Positions 41,986 to 53,131 are shown, numbered from the stretch's first letter. The stretch: 64,000 nt of DNA from Takashimella koratensis (GCA_003116875.1 BCKT01000004.1:1670891-1734890); one strand, 5' to 3'. Notes: generated by a model not told the origin, from the sequence alone. Numbers and translations are program-made.

Positions 41986-43771
41986 ATGCTCAACTTCTCA
42001 ACGCTCCTGTTACGGAGCTACTACGCTGCGACTGGATGGAACGAGGACAACATGTACAGCAATATCACGCGCTCTTCCTCCGCTTTGCTCGACTTCCCCA
42101 TCCCGGATTCTCTCGTACTTCAGCTTGCCAAATCCCCGACGCCCGTATTCTTCACGAGCTACGCGCTCGATGCGCTACCCCAGCTCAACGGGTCGGTATC
42201 GTACATCACCACCTCGGAGCCCGTGACTGAGATTGGGCCCTCGAGGGACGTGAGGTTCCAAGATGTCGTCGAGCGGTTTCGGGTGTTCCCGCCGCCGCGG
42301 CGTCCAGCAGGCAAGGATCAGATATGGCAGGGAGGAAAAAGAGTAGAGGGGAGGGACTACCTGTTGTACTCTCGGCTACACTTCCCAACACTACATCTCT
42401 CGGGCCTTGCGACGACTCGTCTGTCACCGACCCTCCAAGCGCAGCTGGTGTTCATCAATCAACCGACGCCATCGCGGGTCCTTTCCGCACCGGCTCCGCA
42501 CTCCCCCTCTCACCGACGGCAACCATCAGACACGGCATCCAGTTCGGCCGGCGGGGGGAGCGCATCCCCTCCTCAGCCCGCGGGCAACGTTCTCTTCTCA
42601 CTGCAACACGACACGGGCCGGTACTCTGGCGAATACACCTACTCTGCGCAGGACGGCATGTTCGGCTGGCGCGGGATGTACAACTTTGGCTGGCTTGACA
42701 GGCAGGCACCGGTCCCCACCGCTGTATCAGGCCTGGCAGCGGCCGTTGGTGCGCCGGGTGCAGTGGAACAGGGTCAGAGCGTTGGAGAGGATGGCGAAGG
42801 AGTTGGGGTGGTTGGTGGGAAACGGATCGACGAGGAGGAAATGATGGATGGCGGGTTGAGAGGGAGGTTTAGTGCAGGCGGGGAGGTGTACTTCAGCGCA
42901 AAGCAGCGCAGCTTTGGAAGTGAGTTCGGTTCGAGCTACGTCATGCTTTCATTTGTTGACTAGCTCCTGACACACTTTGCAGTCTCCACAGGAGTCCGAT
43001 TCACTACCATCCCTCCTACGCTCCCTCTCTCCCCCCGCAGTCCTCCTCCATCACCCCCGACGACCCTATCGCTACTATACAACCCTCTTATCGGATACCT
43101 CTCCACTGCCTATGCCGCGCAAGTCTCACCCACCGTCTCACTGAGCTCGAGATTTGGCGTCAACGTGTACAGCTATGAGAGTGATCTGGCGATCGGCGGA
43201 GAATGGTGGGTGGGGCGTCGGCGGGCGGTGCCAGTGAGCGGAACAGCCGGGGCAGGTGCGGCTGCCGGAGCTGCTGCCTTGGCACTCGGGGCGGGTGGTG
43301 CGGCTGAAGAGCAACGGACGGGCGTGAGTGCCGCGCAACGAGGGGAGAGAGCGAAGGCAGTGCCCGTCGCCAGGCTCAGGAGCGAGGAAGAGGAGTTGGC
43401 AGGAGTGGTAGCGGGTTCAACAGAGGGCCAGAGATCAAATCTCCCTCCGAGACGGAGTCACGACGACGAGCGGGACGGTGTACTCAAGGCGCGTCTGTCG
43501 GGCAACTGGGTAAGTCTGTTTTCAATTAATAACTTCTGCCTTGTACGGGCGTGATTCTTGGGCAATATCCACCGCTCCTTCACTCCTCCCACAACTTTGA
43601 TCACGTCTACGTCTGGCATTACACAGCACTGACACCTGCTCACAGTCGATCGGGCTGCTATACGAAGCACGGATCAGGAACTGCCTCGTCTCTATCGGCG
43701 TGGTATCTGATATCCTAAGCAGACAAAAACCGATCCGATCCGTTGGCGTCGAGGTTCAGTACTTTTCTTAG
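41986..43771 (+). CDS. MDM10: Mdm10, outer-membrane beta-barrel of the ERMES complex
   Basis: Three exons, 41986-42919, 42983-43509, 43646-43771; 528 residues. The start at 41986 gives the canonical family N-terminus [20 protein letters not shown], followed by [38 protein letters not shown] and [12 protein letters not shown]. The C-terminus has [20 protein letters not shown] and ends in the hydrophobic beta-signal-like VGVEVQYFS, as expected for a SAM-inserted barrel. Role known for the family: anchors the ERMES ER-mitochondria tether (with Mmm1, Mdm12, Mdm34) in the outer membrane and helps the SAM complex assemble Tom40. The protein is longer than typical because of Ser/Pro- and Ala/Gly-rich loops (for example around residues 215-245, 285-325 and 395-460) likely extruded between strands. 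Confidence 0.93.
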
Positions 43772-44274
43772 CGCGGGGTATATCAATAGGTAGAACCAAA
43801 AGAGAGACAAGCTGTTGTTGGACGATGGATAAACTACAGAAGAGTCAGAGATAGTGAAACAGAGGCGCAGAGCCTCATCAATGTACATTGTCCGCATGTA
43901 ATATGCACGAATCATGGTTGTGTCTTATCGTACTAGTTACAGGTCGTCTGTATGGACCCATCGCCACCTGTCGATCTTGAGAACCCTGACGCTGGCGGGG
44001 CCGTGGATTTATCTGTTCTATCTTCCGCTTTTTCTCTTTCCACAACACCATCATCACCGTCCATCCTCCTACTCAACCTCCATCCAATTCTACCCACTGG
44101 CTATCGGGCTGTATCCCATCGCCCTCGCCTCTGCACCAACCCAAACTCATCATCGAGAGCGCCTGACGACTCGCCCCACCGTGCTCGTGCATTCGCCACC
44201 GAATCTCACGGCGATCCACGTATCCCGCCATCTCCACCTTCAGCAACTACCCTACCCACCCCTTTGCACTCGCA
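43772..44274. other. Intergenic region
   Basis: The 3' flank of MDM10 and the leader of the next gene. An overlapping open frame from 43952 in another phase has no recognisable features and may be an upstream ORF. Confidence 0.45.
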
Positions 44275-44823
44275 ATGGCTACCGCTACCCCCGTCGCTGC
44301 AGCACCGTCTGCATCTGACCGCGGCCGTTCCCACCCGTCGACATACACGATCGCGCAGCCGCCCTCGCACTGGTTTGACATCCCCGCTGAACCTGTGACA
44401 TCACCTACCCCCACTGCTCCCGCTCTCAGCCGCGACCCGTCAGCGGGCGTCCCCACTGCGCGCTCCTCCACCCCTGTCTCCGTCTCCGCTGGGAGCCGTG
44501 ACCTCCTCTCTGCCGTGAACGACGACGACGACGCCGTGACTCTCGTGAACGGGCCCGGTGCCATGCGCGGTATCAACAATTTTGACCGACGCGCGTCCCT
44601 CCATGCCGCCCTCGTAGCCGAACACCAAGCTGCTGCCGCCGCTCTCGCCGCGCGTGCGGAACACGACCGCCTCGAGCGAAGGGCCACCAGAGAGGCACAG
44701 ATCCAGGCGGCAAAATCGGAAGGTGGGATCGCAGCTTCCTTGGATAGTTGGAATAGGTGGTCAGCAAAGTTTTACATGCCTTGGATCAATCGATACAACG
44801 CTCAGGCAGGACACAGGCGTTAA
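44275..44823 (+). CDS. Unrecognised 182-residue protein
   Basis: Single exon. The N-terminal half is Ala/Ser/Pro/Thr-rich and disordered. An acidic patch NDDDDAVTLVNGPGAMRGIN is followed by an Ala-rich charged helix with coiled-coil character (ASLHAALVAEHQAAAAALAA) and an Arg/Glu-rich stretch. It ends in an aromatic-rich tail, SLDSWNRWSAKFYMPWINRY. No signal peptide or membrane helix. The well-formed tail makes a real protein likely; I do not recognise a family. It lies between MDM10 and the DsbA-like gene on the same strand without sign of a shared transcript. Confidence 0.6.
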   Translation: MATATPVAAAPSASDRGRSHPSTYTIAQPPSHWFDIPAEPVTSPTPTAPALSRDPSAGVPTARSSTPVSVSAGSRDLLSAVNDDDDAVTLVNGPGAMRGINNFDRRASLHAALVAEHQAAAAALAARAEHDRLERRATREAQIQAAKSEGGIAASLDSWNRWSAKFYMPWINRYNAQAGHRR

Positions 44824-45667
44824 CGCGTTTGGCGTCGGTTCTCATGGTGTTGATCGCTGGACCGAAGGGATGAACGAGGTCGTCTACGTTTGATGTCGCC
44901 GGATCCGCTTCGCTCCGTCCGATGGATTTACCTGAGTCTGCCTTTCCCTCGGTCATCCTCACTCTTCACTTCACATTGTACCCGCCCTTGTCATTGCTTC
45001 TTCGCTCTTTGTACTTGCCCCATTCTTCTCCCCGTCTCGCGTCTCAACGTCGCTCTTGATCTCTGCTTGTACTCGTATAATGAACGTGATAACCTGTTCC
45101 TCCCTCTGACTCATCTGACTCATCGTTATCGCCCCCTACCTCCCTGTTTTCCTCCTTTCCTCGACCGTCTGCCTAGTTGTCAAATCGAACGTCGCACTCT
45201 CGTCCACCCGTCACCTGATACTCAGTCTGTGAAACTTGCTAGTCCCACTTTAACCGCTGTCGCCTCGACCTCTCGGACGCTCGCCCGCCTTGACGTTCCT
45301 ACTTCTCATTTACCCGGCGTGCGGCCCGGCTCAGATGGGCTGCAGCAACCGACCACCATCCACGAGCTATACCGATTACCAAGACCATTTGTCATCCAGT
45401 GGTAGTCGCCGCTGCCCGGCCGCAGTACCGCAAAGTGCAGATAACCTCTAGCTACACGGCCCGAATTGCTTCGCTCATCCCCCGCTGACGAAGACTCGCG
45501 CCATGGTTCCCCGGCCATCCCCGAGTCTTCGGCTACTAAATATAGACAGTCACTTTCTCAGCCTATAAAACCTCTTCCCCTCCCTCGCCCTCTTCCCGAG
45601 CTCTCCGGATCCCCTCAGCAACCGTAACCACCTCTCAAAGTCACTCACTCCCCTGTCTAAACTCATC
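44824..45667. other. Intergenic region
   Basis: C/T-rich sequence. Open frames (for example from 44890) are Ser/Pro/Leu-rich products of the pyrimidine bias. Directly before the DsbA-like gene there is a short A/T-rich segment with TAAATATA at 45537-45544 and then a pyrimidine-rich leader. No gene seen. Confidence 0.5.
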
Positions 45668-46625
45668 ATGGCGCTCCCTCCTCATCTCGCGTTCACCTCG
45701 CTCGGCTCTGGTCCTCGGACCGTTGAATTCTGGGTCGACTTCTCTTGTCCCTTCTGTCTCCGAATCACCACCACACTCGAGAACGAGCTTGTCCCGCGTG
45801 TCCTCACTGGTGGGGAATGGCACGGTCAAGTCCGCCTTCTCATCCGCCCGTTCCCCCAGCCATGGTCCCCCGCAGGTGGATGGGTCGCTGAGGCTGTTCT
45901 CGCGTACGGCAGACTCTTTGCTACCCCTCCATCGGGCGAAGACCCGGCAGTCACCGAAACGAAGAAAGAGGAACGCGCCAAGCTTTGGTTTGAATACTAC
46001 GCCGAGCTCATGAAGAGGCAGGCAGAGTTCAAGGGAGAGGCAATCGCCAACTCCACAGTTAAAGAGATCAAGGCACGAGCGATAGGTATCGCGGCAGAGG
46101 TCGCGAAGCGCGGACTAAACACGGCGAGCCAGGATGAGGTCCTGCAGAAGATGGACGAGTTGCTCAACCCTTTGCCCCAGCAGTGAGTAGGCATGGATCG
46201 TGAGATAGATATATCGAGACATGGTGTCTGGACATCTTCGCCGTGGCAGAGTCCCAGACTGCGTATCATGCTGACTTAGGCACCAGCTCCACCGTCGTCC
46301 CCGATTGCAAGTACTTTGTCCGCCTCGGTCGCCAGAATGGTGTCCACGTCACGGTGAGTTCTCTCCTTCAGGCCGTCTTTACCGCCTTCTTTTGCCCCCT
46401 TGTCTGTTTTCCCTTGGCCATCCGCTAACCGGCACCAGCTGTCGGTCTTGATCAACGGTATCTTCGACGCCGGACCTCAGAGCGGGTGGACTATCGAGCA
46501 GTGGTCCGAGTGGTTTGCGTGAGTCCCTACTTTCACCTTGTCATGGACAGGAGTTATCAGTGAGACAGAAGCTGATATCGTCTTGTCTGTGGGGTGACAG
46601 TAAACAAGGCGTCGTCGCGAAGTAG
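45668..46625 (+). CDS. DsbA-like thioredoxin-fold protein
   Basis: Four exons, 45668-46182, 46287-46353, 46439-46518, 46601-46625; 228 residues. The N-terminal strand leads to VEFWVDFSCPFCLRITTTLE, with a CPFC active-site motif at about residues 27-30, as in DsbA-family disulfide oxidoreductases and 2-hydroxychromene-2-carboxylate isomerase relatives. A helical insertion (about residues 80-170) follows, and the C-terminal half completes the fold with VTLSVLINGIFDAGPQSGWT. No signal peptide, so it probably acts in the cytosol or a non-secretory compartment. The acceptor of intron 1 was set at 46286 because the nearer AG at 46279 would shift the frame. Exact substrate unknown. Confidence 0.82.
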
Positions 46626-47157
46626 CTCGAATCAGAAAAAAGACATGCAGCAGTCATCTCTGGGCGGAGGAAAATTCATCTCGAACCATGTGCATGACAC
46701 TCAACTCTGTGCTGACAGAACTAGTGGGCTCCCAAAATGACTTGATTGACAGGCAGAACCTTCAAATCGGCTCCATCTCAATCTTGTCGTAACTATCATC
46801 GTCGTTCTCATCCTCGTATTCGCCTTGGCCTCATATCTATGCGCATCACTAACATGTCGGCATTTCTTCGTTTTCTCAGTCCCTTGAATGCGCTCGTGAT
46901 CTTCGTAGCTATCCTTCTCGTCGTCTTCGTCGTCATCATCGTCGTTCTGGTTCACATGTACAGTGGCTAGAAGCACGATCGATGGGGAAAGCAAATCGGT
47001 GCCTGCCATCAAGATGAGTCGCGTCAATGTGGTCCTTGTCTCGTTAGCCACCAGCTGGGTGTGGACGTGTGATCGGGCTAGGTAGTGATAATGACCAACA
47101 GATATCCGGAAGTGAAGTCTTTGAAGCCAACCTACCCTTGCTATATCGATACTCTGC
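46626..47157. other. Intergenic region with trinucleotide-rich segment
   Basis: Convergent 3' flanks. A GTC/ATC-rich stretch at about 46910-46950 gives an apparent membrane helix on + and an acidic run on -; neither frame looks like a gene. Confidence 0.45.
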
Positions 47158-47976
47158 TCACTCATCGTTGAGTCCGACGTAGCTCGCGTCTCGGTGCAAC
47201 ATTGGTGTCTTCTCCCTGACCATCCTCTGGCCCAGCTGCTTGGCTCCACAAGCACTGCTCGCTGCACCTGGTGCTCGAGACTTGGGTCGAGGGCGGGGTC
47301 CGAACCAGATCGCTGCGACTTGAGAGTTCCACCATTCGTCTTCGAGCTGAGCGAGTCGATCGGCTGCTTCAGCTGCGGAAGTCTCGGACGCCCTGCGTGC
47401 CTCTGCGCGAGTTCGGCCCCGAGGAAGTGACGGGTCCCGGTCTTGAGTGGGAGGGGATGAGAGGTAGATGATGTCGCCGAGCTCGTCAGATGAAGAGGAA
47501 GGAGAAGGGGATGGGGAAGTTGAGACTACTCGCCAGGTGTCGGCGGCGCAGAGGTCTTGTGCGCGGTGGAGGTAATGACGCAACGCCTCCAGGTGGACAG
47601 CAGGGCAGGTCCGGCGACGACCGTATCCCTCCAGAACGGTGTGGATGACCTCGAGCAGCCGGTGAGCTCGGTCCAAAGGAGTGAGAGGGGAAGGTGAAGA
47701 GGTGGTGGACGAGAGTGAGAGGGTGTCAAGGGATGGCGGGGAGGATGAGGTAGGTGTAGGCGGGGAAGAGGTAGAGGTGGTGCTGGAGATAAGGGAAACG
47801 GGTGGAGAGGTAGGGGAAGAGGTAGGAGAGGTTGTGGGCGAGGTGGATGGGGATGGAGGAGGGGATATGTGGGGCTGGAAAAAAGCGCCTTGGGTGAGAG
47901 GAGGGAGAGAGGTATGAAGGCGGGAGAGGTTGCCAGGGCGGACAGGGTTGGAGATGGATCGGAGGCGAGGGTTCAT
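47158..47976 (-). CDS. Unrecognised Ser/Pro/Thr-rich protein
   Basis: Single exon, 272 residues. Residues about 38-100 are almost wholly Ser/Pro/Thr. A more ordered segment follows with LDRAHRLLEVIHTVLEGYGR and HLEALRHYLHRAQDLCAADT (amphipathic helices), then an Arg/Ala/Glu-rich helix ending in LAQLEDEWWNSQVAAIWFG and a basic tail. No signal peptide, membrane segment or known domain. The helical middle suggests a genuine protein; the low-complexity part alone would not. Confidence 0.55.
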   Translation of the reverse strand: MNPRLRSISNPVRPGNLSRLHTSLPPLTQGAFFQPHISPPPSPSTSPTTSPTSSPTSPPVSLISSTTSTSSPPTPTSSSPPSLDTLSLSSTTSSPSPLTPLDRAHRLLEVIHTVLEGYGRRRTCPAVHLEALRHYLHRAQDLCAADTWRVVSTSPSPSPSSSSDELGDIIYLSSPPTQDRDPSLPRGRTRAEARRASETSAAEAADRLAQLEDEWWNSQVAAIWFGPRPRPKSRAPGAASSACGAKQLGQRMVREKTPMLHRDASYVGLNDE

Positions 47977-49311
47977 GTTGGTCGTGAAGTATGAGAAAGG
48001 GTAGGGCCTTCAATCCAAGAGTACGGTGGTGTTGGTAGAGGTTGGAGAGGAGGTGAGGAGAGGTTGGTGTTGAACGACGTGCCGGTCCAGCGAGGGACAG
48101 TGAGCTGCGCTGAGCGGGAGGCGAAGTGTGGGCAGGTGAGATCAAGGTCGTGAGCGCTGTAAGCGTTGCCAGAGATGGTGAGAAGTACTGGAAGAGAGTA
48201 CACGAAGGTGAGAGGTTACCACGGGGTGGAAGTCGGTGAGAGAAGTGAAAGAGGAGGTTGAGATGGACCATGTAAAGGGGCCGCGAACGATGTCCCGATA
48301 AGTAAGGTGAAGTAAAGGAGGTGGTCTGGTCGGGTGAGTACGGATCTGAACGGTTGTATGCGGGTAGAGAGACAGTGGGATAACAGAGAGAGGGGGAAAG
48401 AGAGAGTGGTATCGAGAGATATGGCGAGGGAGTTGGGTGGTATGGGAAGAGCGGTGCGGAGAGGTGAATGAGTGGTGAGTATGCAGGCAGCGAGGGAGGG
48501 TAGGTAGGCAAGACAAGGCGCCATCGACCGAGGTTTAGTCGCGTCGCCCCAGTCCTACCCCCCGGCCAACCCAACGAGCGAGTCAGTAGAGTCATCCTTT
48601 CGACGATGACATAAAGGATGGGGAAAAGTGCATCGAAGGCGTGATCTTAGACCATGCTAGAGATAGCGAGGACAAGGACGAGACGAATACTGACGGGGTT
48701 TTTCCTCGAGAGAGAGGATACGACGTGACTGGGAGCATGAATCACGAGTATAGGGAGCCGAGAGGATAGCGGATAGAGCTGGCCGCTCCATCTCGGCCGA
48801 CGAGAAGCCGATACGAAGACTACATCCGTGTCGAAGGCGAAACGACGAAACACCCGGCGATCAGCCCGAACACCATTCACTTCACCCCCGCGCCCGCACC
48901 CGCGCCCTCACCCTCACCCTCGCGTTAATAGTCCATGCACCACACAGCTCGCTCAACCTCACCGGCTCCCGGCTCTCGCATCCGTGAGATCCCGACGAAG
49001 CAAGAGCGCGAAGCATGACGTGATCTCGCTTTCAAATGACGATCCCCGTTCGTATCACTCGTCATCGTGTTTCGGTCCGATAAGATAAGAGAGAGAGAGA
49101 AAGTATGAGCGTGGAGGGCTGCAAATGAGGGTGGGATCGGGATTTGCGACTAGTGAGTGCCAGCCTGAAGGAAGGAAGGCCAACGTCCGTCTGTCTCTCG
49201 CGTTACGACCCATGTGACTCGTCTTGTATCGCCCCAATGATTTCGCTGTTCCGCCCCATTGCTGCCCTCTTGCTGATACATGCGTTCAAGCCTTCGTATC
49301 CTCTTGACTCT
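47977..49311. other. Intergenic region, no gene seen
   Basis: G/A-rich on the + strand in the first half (the promoter side of the gene at 47158-47976) and mixed sequence after 48600. A long minus frame at 47726-48595 overlaps the previous gene in another phase and is a compositional artefact. A GAGA run lies at 49087-49101. Confidence 0.45.
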
Positions 49312-49867
49312 TCACTCCTTCACACCACTCGCCGAACTCCCAGTGACGGACTCGCTACATTCCCAGAGGGCTTTCATCGCCCCGGCGCACCTATCCCGCA
49401 CCTCGTCATCTGGTAACGACCCATGAGCGTCCAGACATCGTTTATACGCTGTGATCTGTTTGGAGCAAGTCGACTTGAGCTTGGCCAAATGAGGTACACT
49501 ACCAAGTGTCAACTCGAGGATTCAATGGGAAGGTAAAGATTTACTCACTTGGTCTCTGCGCAGGAAGCAAGACTACGTCCTGCCGGTTCACAGATTGCTG
49601 CCCAGTTCCCGTTCTGGTTCTGAGAAACGCACTGCGGTCGAGGTTCGTTAGCAGGTAAAAGGTACTATTGGACGAGAAAGATTCAGGTCGCTTAGAATGT
49701 GAGGTGGTTGTGGAGTTGGGTAGGCGGAGACGAACGTTCTGGTAAACTGCCATTTCGGTCGCGCATTCTGACGACGTAAGTGATGAAACATGAACAAAGA
49801 TGCGGAAGTGGAATGAAGATCAGGGTGAGGGCTTACTGGACGCGACGAGGTTGAAGGAGACGTCCAT
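49312..49867 (-). CDS. Quadruple CX9C protein, CHCHD5/Mix14-type, mitochondrial intermembrane space
   Basis: Four exons read downward: 49867-49837, 49767-49736, 49631-49549, 49498-49312; 110 residues. Only the spliced product shows four perfect CX9C motifs: CATEMAVYQNC, CEPAGRSLASC, CSKQITAYKRC and CAGAMKALWEC, a double CHCH fold. Order and spacing match human CHCHD5 and yeast Mix14. Proteins of this class are imported and oxidised by the Mia40-Erv1 relay in the intermembrane space; CHCHD5/Mix14 function is not well defined. The donor after exon 2 is GTTCGT, a weak site, but the resulting frame is strongly supported by the cysteine spacing. The gene is divergent from the CDF transporter gene. 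Confidence 0.88.
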
Positions 49868-50149
49868 CGTTGTTATTATCTTGAAGACTGAACAAGAACA
49901 AGAGGTTGGTCGTTGTTTTCTGGGATACTCGCTTGAACGAGACTCGTCGACGGGTCGAAATTTCTTGTCAGATTAGAGAACCAGCGGTCGCTTACGTCAT
50001 CACTATCTCCTCGGCTGTGATGGATTTTTCGGTGACACGGTGACATGCTTGCCTTGTCGCTTCCGCACGTTCACTACCTCTTCTACACCATCATCCCCAC
50101 TTTGGTCGCGTATTTCTCTTCATTGTTTCTCTGGTCGTCATCACCAGCC

Positions 50150-51361
50150 ATGTCCAGCCTCATCCCTGAGCGCAACCTCCCTTCGCCCGCTCTCTCCGCC
50201 TCCAACCCGGTTGCTCACCCGTCTCCACCACCTCTCCGCTCCCCAGCCGCCCCTTCCTCTAATCTGCCCGCTCGTCAACTCACTCATCCGCATTTCTACC
50301 ATACCCGCCCAGACGGCTCGGTCTTTGGCTCGCCAGTAATCGACCCTTCTCACCCTGGATACGCCTCGGATGGGTCAATGGCAGGAGGAGCGGGAGGGGA
50401 CGGCGGGAGAAGAGGGTCGTCGAATTGGAGTGCGATAGGGAGGAGGAAACCGAGAAAGGGAATGACAATGGACGATATGCAATCGTTTGGGTAAGTGAGA
50501 ACAAAGGCTGGATAGATTGAAAAGTGATGAGGCTTGGAACGTTGTTGTCGGTTTGAAGATAAGCTAACACGGTTACCAGGTTCATCTCGAGTGAAGAGAA
50601 GAGTGGTCAGTTTGAGGGTTTGCCCATCAGCGAAGCTGAGATCAAGAAGCTTCCTCGCAAAGTAAGTAACTCCTATCTCTCTCTCCACTCTCTCTCTTCT
50701 TTCTTTTTTCCAACTACCCTGTCTCTCTTCCATTTCCTTGACTCCCCTGTCTCAACTTCCAACTCTTTACACTCTACTCACTGGCTCAGCTGCGGGGATA
50801 CTACTCCAACCTCGCCATCTTGGCCGAACACTACACAGAAGTCGACGCTCTCCTTATCGGTGAACTCCCATCGACCATCGCGACCTCCTTCGCTCGGCCA
50901 GAACACCAGCGGCGTAAGAGCTACACCCGGTTGATGGGTGATTTGACCGAGGACGTGATGGAGGATGATATGGATCGACCGCATTGGACGAGACGGGGTA
51001 GTGCCTGGAGAGTAAGGAGAGAGAATGGGGAAGGGCATACAGAAGGAGGAGGAGGAGAAGGGGATGCGGGTGAGGAAGAGAGAACAGCAGGTGAAGGGAC
51101 ACCATTGTTGGCTGTTGAGAGGGAAGAGAGGCGAGAACGTATCGCGAGGTTCGCACTCAATGGTAGGTAAAGAGGATAGGGTGACGAGAAGATAAGAAGA
51201 AGAGGAAGAAGAGGAAGAAGAGGAAGAAGAGGAAGANNNNNNNNNNNNNNNNNNNNNNNNNNNNNNNNNNNNNNNNNNNNNNNNNNNNNNNNNNNNNNNN
51301 NNNNNNNNNNNNNNNNNNNNNNNNNNNNNNNNNNNNGGAAGAAGAGGAAGAAGAGGAAGAA

Positions 51362-51393
<32 letters not shown>

Positions 51394-53131
51394 AAGAGCT
51401 GATATCGCACCAGTCAATACGATCATCAACATCTTGCTCGTTGCTGTAAAAGCTATCGCAGTACTCTACTCCTCTTCCATCTCACTCACGGCAAGTCTCG
51501 TAGATTCGGCACTTGATATGCTCAGTACTTTTATCATCCTGGGTACCAGCTTGGCGATTGGGGTTCAGTCGGATAAACACTTGGTAAGTCGTGATCGGCT
51601 TCTCTTTCACTACGCTGAAGCTAACAACGGTTCAGTATCCCGCGGGCAAACGCCGTTTCGAGCCTCTCGGCGTGGTACGTCCCTTCTCCACGGCAAGCTC
51701 TTGAATTGCCTCATCACGTCAAACAACCTGAGCGGAGACACTGATTTTGCACTTCTCCTATAGCTCATCTTCAGCGTCGCTATGATCGCGTCATTTGTCC
51801 AAGTGTTTATCGAGTCTTTCGAACGTGCAATCGCACCGGCCTCTGAAGCACCCGTGGATCTTAGTATTATCGGAATGAGCACGATGTTGGCGACGATTGG
51901 GATCAAGGCGGTTCTGTGAGTGGCGAAGTGCTGGGTTTGGGGTTGGCAAGGCACCCACATACTGAAGCCCTGAACTGTCTGGCTGTTGGATTGTGGGGAG
52001 GAACTGTGCTGATATACAATCAATTAGGTGGATCTGGTGCTCCCGTATCGAATCGTCAGGAGTTCAAGCCCTCGCTCAAGACGCCGAAAACGATGTCATC
52101 TTGAACATCATGTCCCTCTCGTTTCCTGTAAGTGTCTGCTACTATGGATCCTGCACCTCAGTGACCCGGGGTTTAGCTGACACGCCGCAGTTCCTTGGAA
52201 CCCAGCTCGGGTGGCGCCTCCTCGACCCGATCGGAGGTATGGTCTTGTCAACATACATCATCGTCGAATGGATCAAAACCCTCTTTGAGAATTTTGCAAA
52301 CTGTGAGCTGCTCCCTACTTGGTCCCCCTCGGCCCAATATACAATTGCACGAGCCCACGTTGATTCGACGAATGTAGTATCGGGCAAATCGGCGTCCAAT
52401 GACCAACTCACGCGCGTGCTGTACCTTGTTTCGCGGTTCAACCCCGTTATCGAGATTGGCGATGTCGAGTGCTACCATATTGGGTGCGTCGTATCGTCCG
52501 GCAATGAATGTGTGGATGAATGTGCTGATGAAATGGTGGTTGGTAGGGACGACTTGATCGTGGAGGTGGATGTCATTTTGCCACAGAATACGTCGTTGCC
52601 GTTCGCACATGATGTCGGAGAGACGATCCAGTGAGTTTTGCAAGGTGTGAGAAGGAGACTACGAGAGAGAGACGAGTGCTGATAAGTGATTTCCTTTTGA
52701 TATTCGTCTAGATGTATGCTGGAGAGGTGAGTGGAGGAACTCTTCTTTGTGGTGAGGTACTGCCGAGTTGAAGCTGACTCCTACATAGTCTTGATGGTGT
52801 ACTCCGCGCTTACGTTCAGTGAGTTGAAACCTGTTTCGTTTGTACAGCTCTCAGCTAACCTTTGCCAGCTGCGACTACTCTTCTGCCAACCCGTAGGTAT
52901 AAACAATCCATCACGCAAAGCCCTATTGAAGAGTCCTATCAAAAGCCGAAAGGAGCCCGCCCGCTAACATCCTGGCCTAGGTCGCAACATACGACCCGAA
53001 CTCGACATTTGGAACCTGCGTTCAAACCGATTGTAGAGTCGGATGAAGCGCAGGAAGGGTCACCTATCGCTGACCGACCGAATGGGCAGCCTAGCACTTT
53101 CGTTGGCTCCCCGGGTGCTCTCGAGGAGTGA
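50150..53131 (+). CDS. Cation diffusion facilitator (CDF), manganese-type
   Basis: Fourteen exons: 50150-50490, 50580-50661, 50790-51162, 51399-51583, 51636-51674, 51764-51915, 52028-52127, 52191-52302, 52378-52483, 52547-52630, 52712-52726, 52789-52818, 52869-52892, 52981-53131; 597 residues. A long hydrophilic N-terminus (with KLPRKLRGYYSNLAILAEHY) precedes the membrane domain. TM2 carries ASLVDSALDMLSTFIILGTS and TM5 the DAEND (DxxxD) pair, a pattern known from Mn-transporting CDFs of the plant MTP8-11 type. The C-terminal cytosolic domain has RFNPVIEIGDVECYHIGDDL and VHCDYSSANP. The protein would export Mn2+ or load it into a compartment by H+ antiport. The frame extends to an ATG at 50045; 50150 was chosen for its better context and to avoid an extra N-terminal hydrophobic helix. 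Intron 3 contains an assembly gap. Confidence 0.88.
51195..51390. repeat. AGGAAGAAG repeat interrupted by a 100-N gap
   Basis: Purine-only 9-base repeat on both sides of a run of exactly 100 Ns (51237-51336), a standard placeholder length, so the true array size is unknown. It lies inside intron 3 of the CDF gene. Confidence 0.9.

Noticed and set aside
43952..44398. Open frame of 148 residues before and overlapping the 182-residue gene
   Set aside because: Low-complexity Ser/Pro/Arg content and out of phase with the better frame; at most an upstream ORF.
46701..47267. Possible genes on both strands (acidic run on -, membrane helix on +)
   Set aside because: Both come from the same GTC/ATC-rich stretch; neither has a plausible start region or conserved features.
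47726..48595. Long minus frame of 289 residues
   Set aside because: Pro/Ser/Leu/His-rich shadow of pyrimidine-rich sequence that overlaps the better-supported frame at 47158-47976 in another phase.
50045..50149. Upstream start of the CDF transporter
   Set aside because: It would add a 35-residue hydrophobic leader not typical of the family and has weaker start context; kept as an alternative only.
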